Shown in pieces: positions 1 through 7,718 of a stretch of 38,622 bases of DNA (position 1 is its first letter; each line of letters starts with the position of its first letter). The position numbers and the translations under genes are program-made. Below the pieces are notes generated by a model. It was not told the DNA's origin. It did not search any database and saw nothing but the letters and a program-made list of their open reading frames with translations. Source of the DNA: Anaerolineales bacterium (GTDB lineage: Bacteria > Chloroflexota > Anaerolineae > Anaerolineales > Villigracilaceae); assembly GCA_013360875.1 (NCBI GenBank), contig JABWAU010000021.1, positions 1 through 38,622 of the forward strand. The letters run 5' to 3'.

Positions 1-448
1 GAATGTATGCGAATCCGCACTCGCCAAACGCAGTGTTTTCGAAATATAGGGAGATCTTCACACCGTCGAATTTTGTGTTGTTGAAGATCCTTATTTTTGT
101 CGGATGCCCGGCTATGGGGTTGGGGAGGAGGCGGTTACAGGGATTCTGTGTGGTGGATGCCTGTGGGGCGGACGTAAAGGTTGGGATAACAGCCGGATCC
201 AGGGTGGGCAGAGGTACCGGCGTATCTGTCGGCAGCGGCGTTGGTTCCGGCGTATTGGTCGGAGGAACGGGCGTGTTTGTGGGGATCGCGGCGTTCGTTT
301 CGGCTACAATGGTCAGCGCTGCGGCGACCGCCGAGGCTTGAACGTCCTGCGGGCTTACCGTCGGTTCAGCGGGCGTTCCGCCGCCGCAGGCGCTTACGAG
401 CATTGCCATGCTCAGCGCCATAAGTGAAATAATCTTGAAACGTTTCAT
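1..448 (-). CDS. Lipoprotein with Pro/Thr-rich linker, C-terminus cut by window edge
   Basis: The minus-strand frame is open from an ATG at 448 to the window edge (149 codons seen, stop outside). It starts MKRFKIISLMALSMAMLVSAC, a signal peptide with lipobox VSAC, so export and lipidation at Cys21 are expected. A short helical stretch (QASAVAAALTIVAETNAAIP) and a Pro/Thr-rich spacer follow, then a small C-terminal domain containing FGECGF. An AGGAGA ribosome site lies about 12 bases before the ATG. The helical stretch, spacer and GECG motif recur in the next gene (473-1051), so the two are tandem paralogs. The function of the C-terminal domain is unknown. Confidence 0.75.
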   Translation of the reverse strand, partial: MKRFKIISLMALSMAMLVSACGGGTPAEPTVSPQDVQASAVAAALTIVAETNAAIPTNTPVPPTNTPEPTPLPTDTPVPLPTLDPAVIPTFTSAPQASTTQNPCNRLLPNPIAGHPTKIRIFNNTKFDGVKISLYFENTAFGECGFAYI

Positions 449-472
449 ATTGATCAATTTTCTCCTGAGTGA

Positions 473-1051
473 CTAACAATTCGGGTAGCAACTGCCCAGC
501 GCGACAATACTATCATTTCGGACGACAATTTTCCAGTTCGCTTCGGTGATGCGGAAGCCGCCGAAAACCTTGAAGTCCTTTGCGCCGTCCACGTAAGCCG
601 CCGCCGAGTATTGCCCGACGGGTCCCGTTGACAGGCTGGAAAGGTATCCACATTCGCCCAGGTCGGTCATTACCCACAACGAGACAACAACCTTATCGTC
701 CTTGGACTGCGGACTGTATTCGTAGGCGACGCTCAATTGAGCGGAGGGTCCCTGCCAGGAAGTGAGAGGCTTGTCGCACGGATCCTTCGTGAGGGATGGA
801 GTCGCCGGAACGCTGGTCTCGGTGGGGGGAGGCGTATCGGTTGGAGGGGCGGTGGGGCTGGGCGTGTCGGTGGGAGGGATGGAGGTATTGGTGGGAATCG
901 CCGCCCGCGTTTCGGCGACCATGGTGGACGCCGCCGCGATGGCGGAAGCCTGCACGCTTTCCGCGTTGATGGTCGGCGCGGCAGGCGCGCTGCCGCACGC
1001 GTAAAGGAGCAGGCTGAGTATGACGATACCCGCCCGGGGTTTCAATTTCAT
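473..1051 (-). CDS. Lipoprotein with Pro/Thr-rich linker, paralog of its neighbour
   Basis: This 192-residue protein has a signal peptide and lipobox LYAC (Cys19). Next come the segment QASAIAAASTMVAETRAAIP, a linker of Pro-Thr-Asp-Thr repeats to about residue 85, and a C-terminal domain of about 100 residues with LGECGY and several Cys (one near the start of the domain, two in the final CYPNC). The Cys pairs could form disulfides outside the membrane. It lies 24 bases upstream of the first lipoprotein on the same strand, so the two are probably co-transcribed. The ribosome site (AAGG, about 13 bases away) is weak. I do not recognise the C-terminal domain; surface display is inferred from the architecture. 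Confidence 0.75.
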   Translation of the reverse strand: MKLKPRAGIVILSLLLYACGSAPAAPTINAESVQASAIAAASTMVAETRAAIPTNTSIPPTDTPSPTAPPTDTPPPTETSVPATPSLTKDPCDKPLTSWQGPSAQLSVAYEYSPQSKDDKVVVSLWVMTDLGECGYLSSLSTGPVGQYSAAAYVDGAKDFKVFGGFRITEANWKIVVRNDSIVALGSCYPNC

Positions 1052-1066
1052 TATGTTCGGATTTCC

Positions 1067-1726
1067 TTATTGCTTGATTTCGACTCTGTCTCTATAAACG
1101 TCAATCGTGAGTTCATCGTCCGCGTGGAGGGTGAAATTCCCGACGATCTTCCTCCCGCCGACCCAGACGACATAGAGATAATATCCAAGCGGCGCTTTGA
1201 CCTTGACGTGACCCTTGACCGGATACTCCAGGATCGCGACCTGCCTGTCCGGCGGCTGGTTTTGAAGCGAGATGTACACCTGCGTCTTGGATTTGTTCAC
1301 GATGGTGATGTTGGCGAACGGGACCGCTGGGGGCAGGGTACCCCACAAAAGAGGACCCACCGTCGGCGACTGCGTGAGGTTCGCGGAGACGGCTTTCGTT
1401 GCCGTGGGCGTTTCGGTTGGAATGTCTCCCGGTCCGCTGGTGGCGGTTGCCGGGGTCGTGGTCAGGTTGGGGGTAGGGGTTAAGGAGGACGCGTCGAGCG
1501 CTTCAGCGGTCGGCGAAAAGATTGAGGCTGGGATCGCTGTATCGGTGACTGGGGCAGTTGTCGGTGAGGGTTGAACCGCCAGGGTCTGTGCGGAGGCGGT
1601 GCGGACGATGGAGTCAATGGTCGCTTGCATATCCACCGGCGATCCGGCCTCCGGCAGGGGCTGCAATACCGAACATGAACCTGTGAGGATCGCCAGCAAC
1701 GTTGTAAAAACGAGAAGTCTTTTCAT
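1067..1726 (-). CDS. Lipoprotein with Thr/Pro-rich linker
   Basis: The start is the ATG at 1726, preceded by a strong GGAGGG ribosome site; a longer frame runs upstream to 1759 but overlaps the thioredoxin stop. The 219-residue product begins MKRLLVFTTLLAILTGSCS, with lipobox TGSC. A Ser/Thr/Pro-rich linker fills roughly residues 50-125. The last 90 residues form a beta-rich domain (VYISLQNQPPDRQVAILEYP, then YYLYVVWVGGRKIVG and a charged end). Organisation matches the two downstream lipoproteins but the C-terminal domain differs. It starts 16 bases after trxA stops, so a trxA-lipoprotein operon is likely. Function unknown. Confidence 0.75.
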   Translation of the reverse strand: MKRLLVFTTLLAILTGSCSVLQPLPEAGSPVDMQATIDSIVRTASAQTLAVQPSPTTAPVTDTAIPASIFSPTAEALDASSLTPTPNLTTTPATATSGPGDIPTETPTATKAVSANLTQSPTVGPLLWGTLPPAVPFANITIVNKSKTQVYISLQNQPPDRQVAILEYPVKGHVKVKAPLGYYLYVVWVGGRKIVGNFTLHADDELTIDVYRDRVEIKQ

Positions 1727-1742
1727 TGCGCCCTCCTTCGGG

Positions 1743-2087
1743 CTACGACTGACCGACAACCTCCAGGAATTGGGATACCGTATCGCGCAACATGCGTTCG
1801 GGCAACGCGCCTACCTGGCGGTGCACGATCTTGCCGCCGGAGACGAACAACATGGTCGGGATTCCCTGGATGCCGTATTTCATCATCCATTCTGGATTTT
1901 CGTCGGTGTTGACTTTGGCGATAAGCACCTTGCCCTCGTATTCCCTGGCGAGTTTTTCGAGGGTGGGGGCGACCATTTTGCAGGGTCCGCACCACGGCGC
2001 CCAGAAATCCACAATGACGGGGATCGGCGATTGAAGCACGGTCTTCTCAAAAGCGGCGTCGGTGACGTTGATGGGTTCGTTTGACAT
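1743..2087 (-). CDS. trxA: Thioredoxin
   Basis: This 114-residue protein has normal thioredoxin length and the active site FWAPWCGPCK (Cys33, Cys36). The cis-proline loop appears as GIQGIPTM. It is a cytosolic dithiol reductant for proteins such as ribonucleotide reductase. An AAGGTG ribosome site precedes the ATG at 2087. The gene is divergent from ftsY and heads a minus-strand group with three lipoproteins. A role in supplying reductant to exported Cys-containing lipoproteins is possible but only suggested by position. Confidence 0.95.
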   Translation of the reverse strand: MSNEPINVTDAAFEKTVLQSPIPVIVDFWAPWCGPCKMVAPTLEKLAREYEGKVLIAKVNTDENPEWMMKYGIQGIPTMLFVSGGKIVHRQVGALPERMLRDTVSQFLEVVGQS

Positions 2088-2148
2088 TCTGTTACACCTT
2101 CATTTATTGATTTTGGGCGGATCGTACATTGCCCTGGAACGGTCAAAG

Positions 2149-2157
2149 AGTATAACA
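2149..2157 (-). promoter_or_regulatory. Candidate extended -10 promoter for trxA
   Basis: On the minus strand this reads TGTTATACT, an extended -10 (TGn plus TATACT). No good -35 is visible. Transcription would start near 2142 and give a leader of about 55 bases before the trxA ATG. Confidence 0.35.
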
Positions 2158-2167
2158 CAATACCCCA

Positions 2168-2176
2168 TGATATAAT
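2168..2176 (+). promoter_or_regulatory. Extended -10 promoter very close to the ftsY start
   Basis: The sequence TGATATAAT is a perfect extended -10. It ends only 8 bases before the ftsY ATG at 2185, and no ribosome site is visible between them. Transcription would therefore start at or next to the start codon, implying a leaderless mRNA. Confidence 0.5.
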
Positions 2177-2184
2177 CCGCCCGC

Positions 2185-3093
2185 ATGGCAGAGATATTTA
2201 CAAAATGGAGAAGCGGACTCGCCAAAACAGGCAAAGCCGCGTTCGGCAGGCTCAAATCCATTCTGGGCGCGACGGAGATTACACAGGATACGTGGGACGA
2301 ATTGGAGGCGCTTCTCATCCAGGCGGACGTGGGGATCGAGACTTCGACCGGGATCATCGAATCGCTTCAACGCCTCCTGCGGACCGAGGGCTTGACCCGC
2401 TCCGACGAACTTTGGGAGGCGCTCCAGGCAGAACTCCGCTCGCGCCTGACCGACCCGCCGACCTTCGCATGGACGAGCAAACCGTCCGTGATCATGATGG
2501 TCGGCGTCAACGGCTCGGGCAAGACGACCACCATCGCCAAACTCGGACAACGTTTTCGATCCGAGGGCAAAAGCATCCTCTTCGGCGCGGCGGATACGTT
2601 CCGCGCCGCGGCGGTGGATCAGCTTCAGGTGTGGGGAGACAGGCTCGGGGTGGACGTGATCGCCGGCGCGCCCGAATCGGATCCCGGCGCGGTGGCGTTC
2701 AACGCCGTCCAGGCGGGCGTCTCGCGGAACGTTGACCTCGTCCTGGTTGATACGGCCGGACGTTTGCATACCCGTTTCAATCTGATGGAGGAATTGAAGA
2801 AGGTTCATCGCGTGATCGGCAAGGCGCTTCCCGGCGCGCCTCATGCGGTCTGGCTGACGCTCGATTCAACCACCGGGCAGAACGCGCTTCAACAGGCGAA
2901 GGCGTTCAGAGAAGCGGTGGGCGTCACAGGCGTGATATTATCCAAACTGGATTCGTCGGCGCGCGGCGGCATGGCGTTTGCCATCCAGCGCGAACTGGGT
3001 CTGCCCATCCTGTTTGCCGGTCTTGGCGAAAAGCCCGAAGATTTGACCCCCTTCGACCCCGATGCCTTCGTTCAAGGAGTTTTAGGAAAATAA
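2185..3093 (+). CDS. ftsY: Signal recognition particle receptor FtsY
   Basis: This 302-residue GTPase is the membrane-side SRP receptor; it docks Ffh-ribosome complexes for co-translational membrane insertion. The N domain occupies roughly residues 1-85 ([20 protein letters not shown]). The G domain shows the P-loop GVNGSGKTT (107-115), [26 protein letters not shown] and the closing GLGEKPEDL. The acidic N-terminal A domain of some FtsY proteins is absent, as in many short FtsY. The ATG at 2185 directly precedes the start of the N domain, but no ribosome site is visible. It is the first gene of a long plus-strand run with prfB. Confidence 0.96.
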   Translation: MAEIFTKWRSGLAKTGKAAFGRLKSILGATEITQDTWDELEALLIQADVGIETSTGIIESLQRLLRTEGLTRSDELWEALQAELRSRLTDPPTFAWTSKPSVIMMVGVNGSGKTTTIAKLGQRFRSEGKSILFGAADTFRAAAVDQLQVWGDRLGVDVIAGAPESDPGAVAFNAVQAGVSRNVDLVLVDTAGRLHTRFNLMEELKKVHRVIGKALPGAPHAVWLTLDSTTGQNALQQAKAFREAVGVTGVILSKLDSSARGGMAFAIQRELGLPILFAGLGEKPEDLTPFDPDAFVQGVLGK

Positions 3094-3096
3094 CGC

Positions 3097-3116
3097 GGCG
3101 CAAGGTGACTTGCGCC
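3097..3116 (+). repeat. Short perfect hairpin between ftsY and prfB
   Basis: GGCGCAAG and CTTGCGCC form 8-base perfect arms around a 4-base loop, just after the ftsY stop and 15 bases before the prfB ATG. There is no T-run, so it is more likely an mRNA processing or stability element than a full terminator. Confidence 0.5.
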
Positions 3117-3131
3117 ACAAAGGAGAAACCA

Positions 3132-4215
3132 ATGCAAGACCTCGTCAACCGTTTGAAGTCCGCGCAGGACATAACCCGTCAATTATTGGTGCGTCTTTGA
3201 CTTCGCCGGTAAAGAAGCCCAACTCTCGCAATTCGAAAAAGAAATCGAAGCGCCGGGCTTCTGGGGCAATCCGACCGAAGCCCAAAAGGTCATGAAGCAA
3301 TACAACAACGTCAGGAGCGAAGTCGAGTCATGGCGCGGTTTCTCGCGCCGGCTGCAAGACACCCTCGAACTTGCCCAATTGGATGACGAGAGCCTGCGTT
3401 CTGAACTGGAGGCGGAGATTACGTCCATCGAAGAGGAACTCGAAAAACGTTCCTTCACCGCGATGCTTTCCGGCAAATACGACCACGACTCCGCCATCCT
3501 TGCCATCCACGCCGGCGCGGGCGGCACCGACTCACAGGATTGGGCGGCGATGCTCGAACGTATGTACCTGCGCTGGGCGGAGGGGCGCGGCTATGAAACC
3601 GAGATCTTCGATTACACCGAAGGCGAAGAGGCGGGCATCAAGAGCGTGACCATCGCGGTCAACGGCGAATACGCCTACGGTTACCTGCGCTCGGAAAAAG
3701 GTGTACACCGCCTGGTGCGGCTCTCGCCCTTCGACGCCGCGCATCGCCGGCACACGTCCTTTGCGCTGGTCGAGGTCCTGCCGCAGGTGGCGATGGACGA
3801 AGCAGAGATCGAAATTGATCCGAGCGAGATCAAGATGGACGTCTATCGTTCATCCGGCGCGGGCGGGCAGAACGTCCAAAAGAACGCGACCGCCGTTCGC
3901 CTCACGCACATCCCGACGGGCATCGTGGTCACGTGCCAGAACGAACGCTCGCAAACGCAAAACCGGGAATTCGCCGTGAAAATTTTGCGGGCGCGCCTGC
4001 TCCAACTCAAACAGGCGGAAAAAGAGGAGGAGCGCGCCATCCTGCGCGGCGAATACACAAAAGCCGAATGGGGAAGCCAGATCCGCTCGTACGTTTTGCA
4101 CCCCTATCAAATGGTCAAGGATCACCGCACCGATCACGAGACCGGCAACGCGCAGGCTGTGCTGGACGGCGACCTCGACGAATTCATGGAGGCATACCTG
4201 CGCTCGAAAAATTAA
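3132..4215 (+). CDS. prfB: Peptide chain release factor 2 with programmed +1 frameshift
   Basis: RF2 reads UGA and UAA stop codons and triggers peptide release on the ribosome. Translation starts at the ATG at 3132 after an AGGAG site. It runs 22 codons to an in-frame TGA (3198-3200) and continues in the +1 frame from GAC at 3199 to the stop at 4213-4215, giving 360 residues. The continued frame opens DFAGKEAQLSQFEKEIEAPGFW, typical RF2. The stop-recognition tripeptide SPF is at about residues 198-200 and the catalytic GGQ at 244-246, within SSGAGGQNVQKN. A plain gene call starting at 3292 would lose the first 50 or so residues. It lies 38 bases after ftsY and 9 bases before the acyl carrier protein gene. 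Confidence 0.95.
3195..3201 (+). promoter_or_regulatory. prfB autoregulatory frameshift site
   Basis: The heptamer CTTTGAC is the classic RF2 slip site: Leu codon CTT, stop TGA, then Asp GAC in the +1 frame. Low RF2 favours slipping past its own UGA codon. The internal Shine-Dalgarno stimulator normally just upstream (AGGGGG in E. coli) is degenerate here: the bases before CTT are GGTGCGT. Confidence 0.92.
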
Positions 4216-4224
4216 GGAGGCGTC

Positions 4225-4470
4225 ATGTCCGATCTTGCTGCAAAACTTTCCGCTTTTCTCGCAAACGATATCCTGAAACAGCCGGGGCGCGTGATCTCCC
4301 CCGAGGAACCCCTCATCTCCAGCGGCTTGATCGATTCGTTCAGCCTGATGGATGTCGCGTTGTTTGTCGAAGATAACTTCGGAGTCCGCATCGAAGACAC
4401 CGAACTCAATGCGGATACCTTCGATAATTTGACCCAACTCGCCTCATTGATCGAATCCCGCCAACCATGA
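4225..4470 (+). CDS. Acyl carrier protein
   Basis: This 81-residue protein has the phosphopantetheine attachment motif SGLIDSFSL with Ser38 as the modified residue, followed by the usual acidic helix (LFVEDNFGVRI). An AAGGAGG site lies just before the ATG. Its last codon overlaps the start of the acyl-AMP ligase gene (ATGA), so the two are translationally coupled. The motif reads IDSF rather than the LDSL common in the housekeeping fatty-acid ACP, pointing to a dedicated carrier. The natural reading is that the next gene product loads an acyl group onto this carrier; the final product is unknown. Confidence 0.9.
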   Translation: MSDLAAKLSAFLANDILKQPGRVISPEEPLISSGLIDSFSLMDVALFVEDNFGVRIEDTELNADTFDNLTQLASLIESRQP

Positions 4471-6155
4471 TTTTTCCTGGACGATTAAAAACGCTTCATG
4501 CGCGGACGCCGGAGCGGGTCGCTGTCACCCTGCAATTTCCCCACGCCGACGATTTGTCCGTCACGCTCGATCAACTGTTACGCGGCTCCCAATCCTTCGC
4601 GCAAACCTACGCCCGGGAAGGGATTCAACCCGGCGAGGTCATTGTGTTGATCCTGCAACACGGCGAGGATCTGCTCTACGCATTTTGGGGCGCGATCCTG
4701 CACGGGGCGATTCCCGCCATCATGCCGTTCCTCACCGAGAAACTTTCCCCCGAACGGTACCGCGCGGATCTGGCGTCTTTGATGTCTGTAACGAATCCAT
4801 CCGCCATCGTGACGTACCCTGAATTCGAGGATGAAGTCCGCTCGGCGATACGGGAGGGGGACTCGGTCTGTTCGGTGATCGTCACCAACCGGATCGAACC
4901 GCAAAAGGAATTGAATTTCGATTCGCTGGCCGGGTTTGGGAGAAAACCCGAAGATATCGTACTCTTGCAACATTCGTCTGGAACAACCGGTTTGCAAAAA
5001 GGCGTCGCGCTTTCGCATCGTTCCGTTTTCAATCAATTGAACGCGTACAGCCGCGCCCTTTCGCTCAGCGATGAAGATGCGGTCGTCTCCTGGCTCCCGC
5101 TGTATCACGACATGGGGTTGATCGCCGGGTTCATCATGCCCATCCTTTCCGGGATTCCCCTGGTGTTAATGTCGCCTTTCGATTGGGTGCGCGCGCCGTA
5201 CAAGTTGATGCAATCTGTGACGAAATATCGCGGCACGCTGACGTGGCTGCCGAACTTTGCCTTCAATTTCTGCGCGCAGAAGATCCGCGATCGTCACCTC
5301 GAGGGCGTGGATCTGTCGTCGCTGCGGGCGATCATCAATTGTTCCGAGCCTGTTCGTTTCGAGAGTCACCAGGCTTTTTATGAACGGTTCAAACCTTACG
5401 GGCTGAAATGGGAGGCGCTGCAAACGTCGTATGCGATGGCGGAAAACGTTTTCGGCGTGACCCAAAGCCGATTGGGGACCGCGCCGGTTGTGGATGAGAT
5501 TGACCGTGAGGCTTTCATGGTTCGGCGCGTGGCGACGAGTCCGCTCGATGGGCGTCCGGCGATGAGGATGATGTCGTCCGGGCGACCGCTCGAAAACGTC
5601 GCAATCCGCATCCTCGACGAAAAAGGCAGGGAGGCTCCCGAGCGCGTCGTCGGTGAGATCGCCCTGAAAAGCGATTGCATGTTGACCGGCTATTACAATC
5701 GAGAAGATATTACAAAGAAGGCATTTATGGACGGCTGGTATTTGACGGGCGATTATGGGTACATGGCGGGCGGCGAGATTTTTGTTTCGGGCAGAAAAAA
5801 GGACATGATCATCGTGGGCGGCAGGAATGTGTATCCGCAGGATTTGGAGGCGCTGGCGTGCGAAGTGCCGGGCGTTCACGCGGGACGGGCGGTCGCCTTT
5901 GGAATGTTCGACGAGGCGCAGGGAACGGAGGAGGTTGTCATCATCGTGGAAGTGGATGCGGAGGATCCGGCAGAGCAGGGGAAAATTGCCGACGCGATCC
6001 GCCTGCACGTGACGAAGAATTCCGCCATCGCCCTGCGCCATGTCAGGGTGGTCGGTCCGCAGTGGATCATCAAGACATCGAGCGGCAAGACATCGCGGGT
6101 GGCTAACAAGGAAAAATTCATCCGGGAATTGCAGTCGTCGCAGGAGGCGGGATAA
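4467..6155 (+). CDS. Fatty-acyl-AMP ligase-like adenylate-forming enzyme
   Basis: This 562-residue ANL-family protein carries the ATP motif HSSGTTGLQKG (about residues 168-178), the motif LPLYHDMGLI typical of fatty-acyl-AMP ligases, TSYAMAENVFGVTQS, LTGDYGY, the hinge GRKKDMIIVGGRNVYP (from about 443) and a C-terminal catalytic Lys in TSSGKTSR (about 540). FAALs activate a fatty acid as acyl-AMP and transfer it to a carrier protein. Here the carrier is very likely the ACP whose gene overlaps by 4 bases. No ketosynthase, reductase or thioesterase is nearby, so the acyl-ACP end use is open. A CoA ligase is the alternative, but the YHDMG context and coupled ACP favour FAAL. Confidence 0.85.
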   Translation: MIFPGRLKTLHARTPERVAVTLQFPHADDLSVTLDQLLRGSQSFAQTYAREGIQPGEVIVLILQHGEDLLYAFWGAILHGAIPAIMPFLTEKLSPERYRADLASLMSVTNPSAIVTYPEFEDEVRSAIREGDSVCSVIVTNRIEPQKELNFDSLAGFGRKPEDIVLLQHSSGTTGLQKGVALSHRSVFNQLNAYSRALSLSDEDAVVSWLPLYHDMGLIAGFIMPILSGIPLVLMSPFDWVRAPYKLMQSVTKYRGTLTWLPNFAFNFCAQKIRDRHLEGVDLSSLRAIINCSEPVRFESHQAFYERFKPYGLKWEALQTSYAMAENVFGVTQSRLGTAPVVDEIDREAFMVRRVATSPLDGRPAMRMMSSGRPLENVAIRILDEKGREAPERVVGEIALKSDCMLTGYYNREDITKKAFMDGWYLTGDYGYMAGGEIFVSGRKKDMIIVGGRNVYPQDLEALACEVPGVHAGRAVAFGMFDEAQGTEEVVIIVEVDAEDPAEQGKIADAIRLHVTKNSAIALRHVRVVGPQWIIKTSSGKTSRVANKEKFIRELQSSQEAG

Positions 6156-6162
6156 ACATGGG

Positions 6163-6978
6163 GTGACCTCATCCGATCAACTTCGTTACGCGATCGGGTT
6201 GGCGCGCGCCGGGAAACGGGAGGAGGCGCGCGATATCCTTTTACGCGTCGTGGACGAAGACCCTCGCAACGAACTTGCCTGGATGTGGCTGGCGGGACTT
6301 GTGGATTCGCTCGAGGACAAGATCATCGCCTGTGAGAACGCGCTGACGATCAACCCGTCCAATGAAAAGGCGCGCAGTTATTTGGAAAGGCTCAGGCAAA
6401 GAAGCCTTCCGACCGGCGCCAATGGAGAGATGGAAAAAGCCGTTCAGGTTCAAAGCCCTCGAAACGACCCGCTGGAACAAGCCAGATTTCTGGAGCAGGA
6501 CGGAAACCTCGACGAAGCCTTGATGATCTACAAAGTGGAGGCGGCAAAGGCAAAGGACGCCCGGACCTTCAACGAGATATTCAGGCAGATCGTACGCATC
6601 GAACAGATTCAAGCGGATGGGATCCGTTACATATCGCCGCGCGCTTCCATCCTCCGCCTGACGTTCCCGTGGCCACTCCTCTACCTGAGCCTCGCGTTGA
6701 TCCAGGTGGGATTGGATCCGCTGGGGCATCTGACGAGTTATTTGTGGTTCGCGTTTCCGTGGGTGGTGTTGGGCGGTTATCTGGTCGCGGTGGCGGAGGT
6801 GCGTTCGCGCCACACAATCTGGAAGTATTTATTCAGGGAGAGCGGCGATGGGACGCTCTCTGCCCGCTTTATGGTTGGGCTGGCCGGCTGGTTGATGATC
6901 CTGATCCCGATCCTCATGTTGTTGATCGATTCGTTCAGGCGGTTGTCCGATTTTCAAATCCCACCCCGATTGTTTTGA
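6163..6978 (+). CDS. TPR-containing membrane protein
   Basis: The best start is GTG at 6163 (VTSSDQLRYAIG): the nearby ATG at 6158 hits TGA after two codons, and AGGAGGCGG sits about 10 bases upstream. A longer frame from 6040 overlaps the ligase and is a poor choice. The product has 271 residues. Residues 1-75 hold two TPR-like helix pairs (REEARDILLRVVDEDPRNEL; DKIIACENALTINPSNEKAR). A third repeat is near 105-125. About three membrane helices fill the C-terminal third (WPLLYLSLALIQ; LWFAFPWVVLGGYLVAV; MVGLAGWLMILIPILMLLI). It may scaffold the ACP/ligase pair or the following rhomboid at the membrane. That role is inferred from position only. Confidence 0.75.
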   Translation: MTSSDQLRYAIGLARAGKREEARDILLRVVDEDPRNELAWMWLAGLVDSLEDKIIACENALTINPSNEKARSYLERLRQRSLPTGANGEMEKAVQVQSPRNDPLEQARFLEQDGNLDEALMIYKVEAAKAKDARTFNEIFRQIVRIEQIQADGIRYISPRASILRLTFPWPLLYLSLALIQVGLDPLGHLTSYLWFAFPWVVLGGYLVAVAEVRSRHTIWKYLFRESGDGTLSARFMVGLAGWLMILIPILMLLIDSFRRLSDFQIPPRLF

Positions 6979-6987
6979 CGCGACGCC

Positions 6988-7671
6988 ATGCTCCCTCTAA
7001 ACGACACGGAAAAGAACCGGTATTCCTTCTTCCCGATCGTCACCGTGTTGTTGATCGTGACGAACTGCTTTATCTATTACATCGAGCCTTACATCGTTGA
7101 CAGTTACTGGGGTTACTACATGAAATTCGGCGCGACTCCCATCTTGATCAGGGAAACGGTGGGAGGCGGGGTAATCTCGAACGTCACCGCAATGTTCCTT
7201 CACGGCGGCCTGTTTCATTTGATCGGGAACATGCTGCCGTTATGGGTCTTTGGCAGGCGGGTGGAGGATGCGTGCGGTCCCCTGCGTTATCTCGCCTTTT
7301 ACCTATTTGCCGGGACATGGGCAAACATTCTGTTTGTCGTTGTTCTGTCCGATTCGCCGATACCAGGCATCGGGGCGAGCGGCGCGATCTTCGGCTTGAT
7401 GGGCGCGTACCTGTTGTTGTATCCGGGCGGCAGGATTCGGACGTTGGTCTTCGTGAACATTCTTCCGATCTGGCCCCGCATCCGCGCCATATGGGTCGTG
7501 CTTTACTTTTTCGGCATTCAAATCATCCCCGCCGTTGAGGTCCTGTTGGGGTACGCGGATTACAGGATCAACTATTGGGCGCACCTGGGCGGATTCTTTT
7601 CGGCGGTGTTCGTCCTCCTCTTCCTGAGACCCGAGGCGTACGCGAGATATTTGAGCGAGGTCCCCGTATGA
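6988..7671 (+). CDS. Rhomboid family intramembrane serine protease
   Basis: This 227-residue membrane protein shows rhomboid hallmarks: HGGLFHLIGNMLPLWVFG in the second helix, the catalytic motif GIGASGAIFGLMGAYL with Ser131, and the catalytic His199 in YWAHLGGFFSA. Rhomboids cleave membrane-spanning segments of substrates within the bilayer. The Ser and His of the dyad are both present, so it should be active. It starts 9 bases after the TPR membrane protein and ends at a strong terminator, so it is the last gene of this run. The substrate is unknown. Confidence 0.9.
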   Translation: MLPLNDTEKNRYSFFPIVTVLLIVTNCFIYYIEPYIVDSYWGYYMKFGATPILIRETVGGGVISNVTAMFLHGGLFHLIGNMLPLWVFGRRVEDACGPLRYLAFYLFAGTWANILFVVVLSDSPIPGIGASGAIFGLMGAYLLLYPGGRIRTLVFVNILPIWPRIRAIWVVLYFFGIQIIPAVEVLLGYADYRINYWAHLGGFFSAVFVLLFLRPEAYARYLSEVPV

Positions 7672-7675
7672 ATCA

Positions 7676-7703
7676 AAAAGAGCGGATTTACGTCCGCTCT
7701 TTT
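7676..7703. terminator. Bidirectional hairpin terminator
   Basis: AAAAGAGCGGA and TCCGCTCTTTT form a perfect 11-base stem with a 6-base loop. T-runs on both strands suit termination of the rhomboid run from the left and the S1 gene from the right. Confidence 0.88.
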
Positions 7704-7718
7704 ATTCGTTTGGGATAT

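Noticed and set aside
3292..4215. prfB starting at the internal ATG at 3292
   Set aside because: The upstream DNA encodes the normal RF2 N-terminus through a CTTTGAC frameshift, so the gene starts at 3132.
6040..6162. Upstream extension of the TPR membrane protein
   Set aside because: It overlaps the end of the acyl-AMP ligase in another frame; GTG 6163 with a ribosome site is better.
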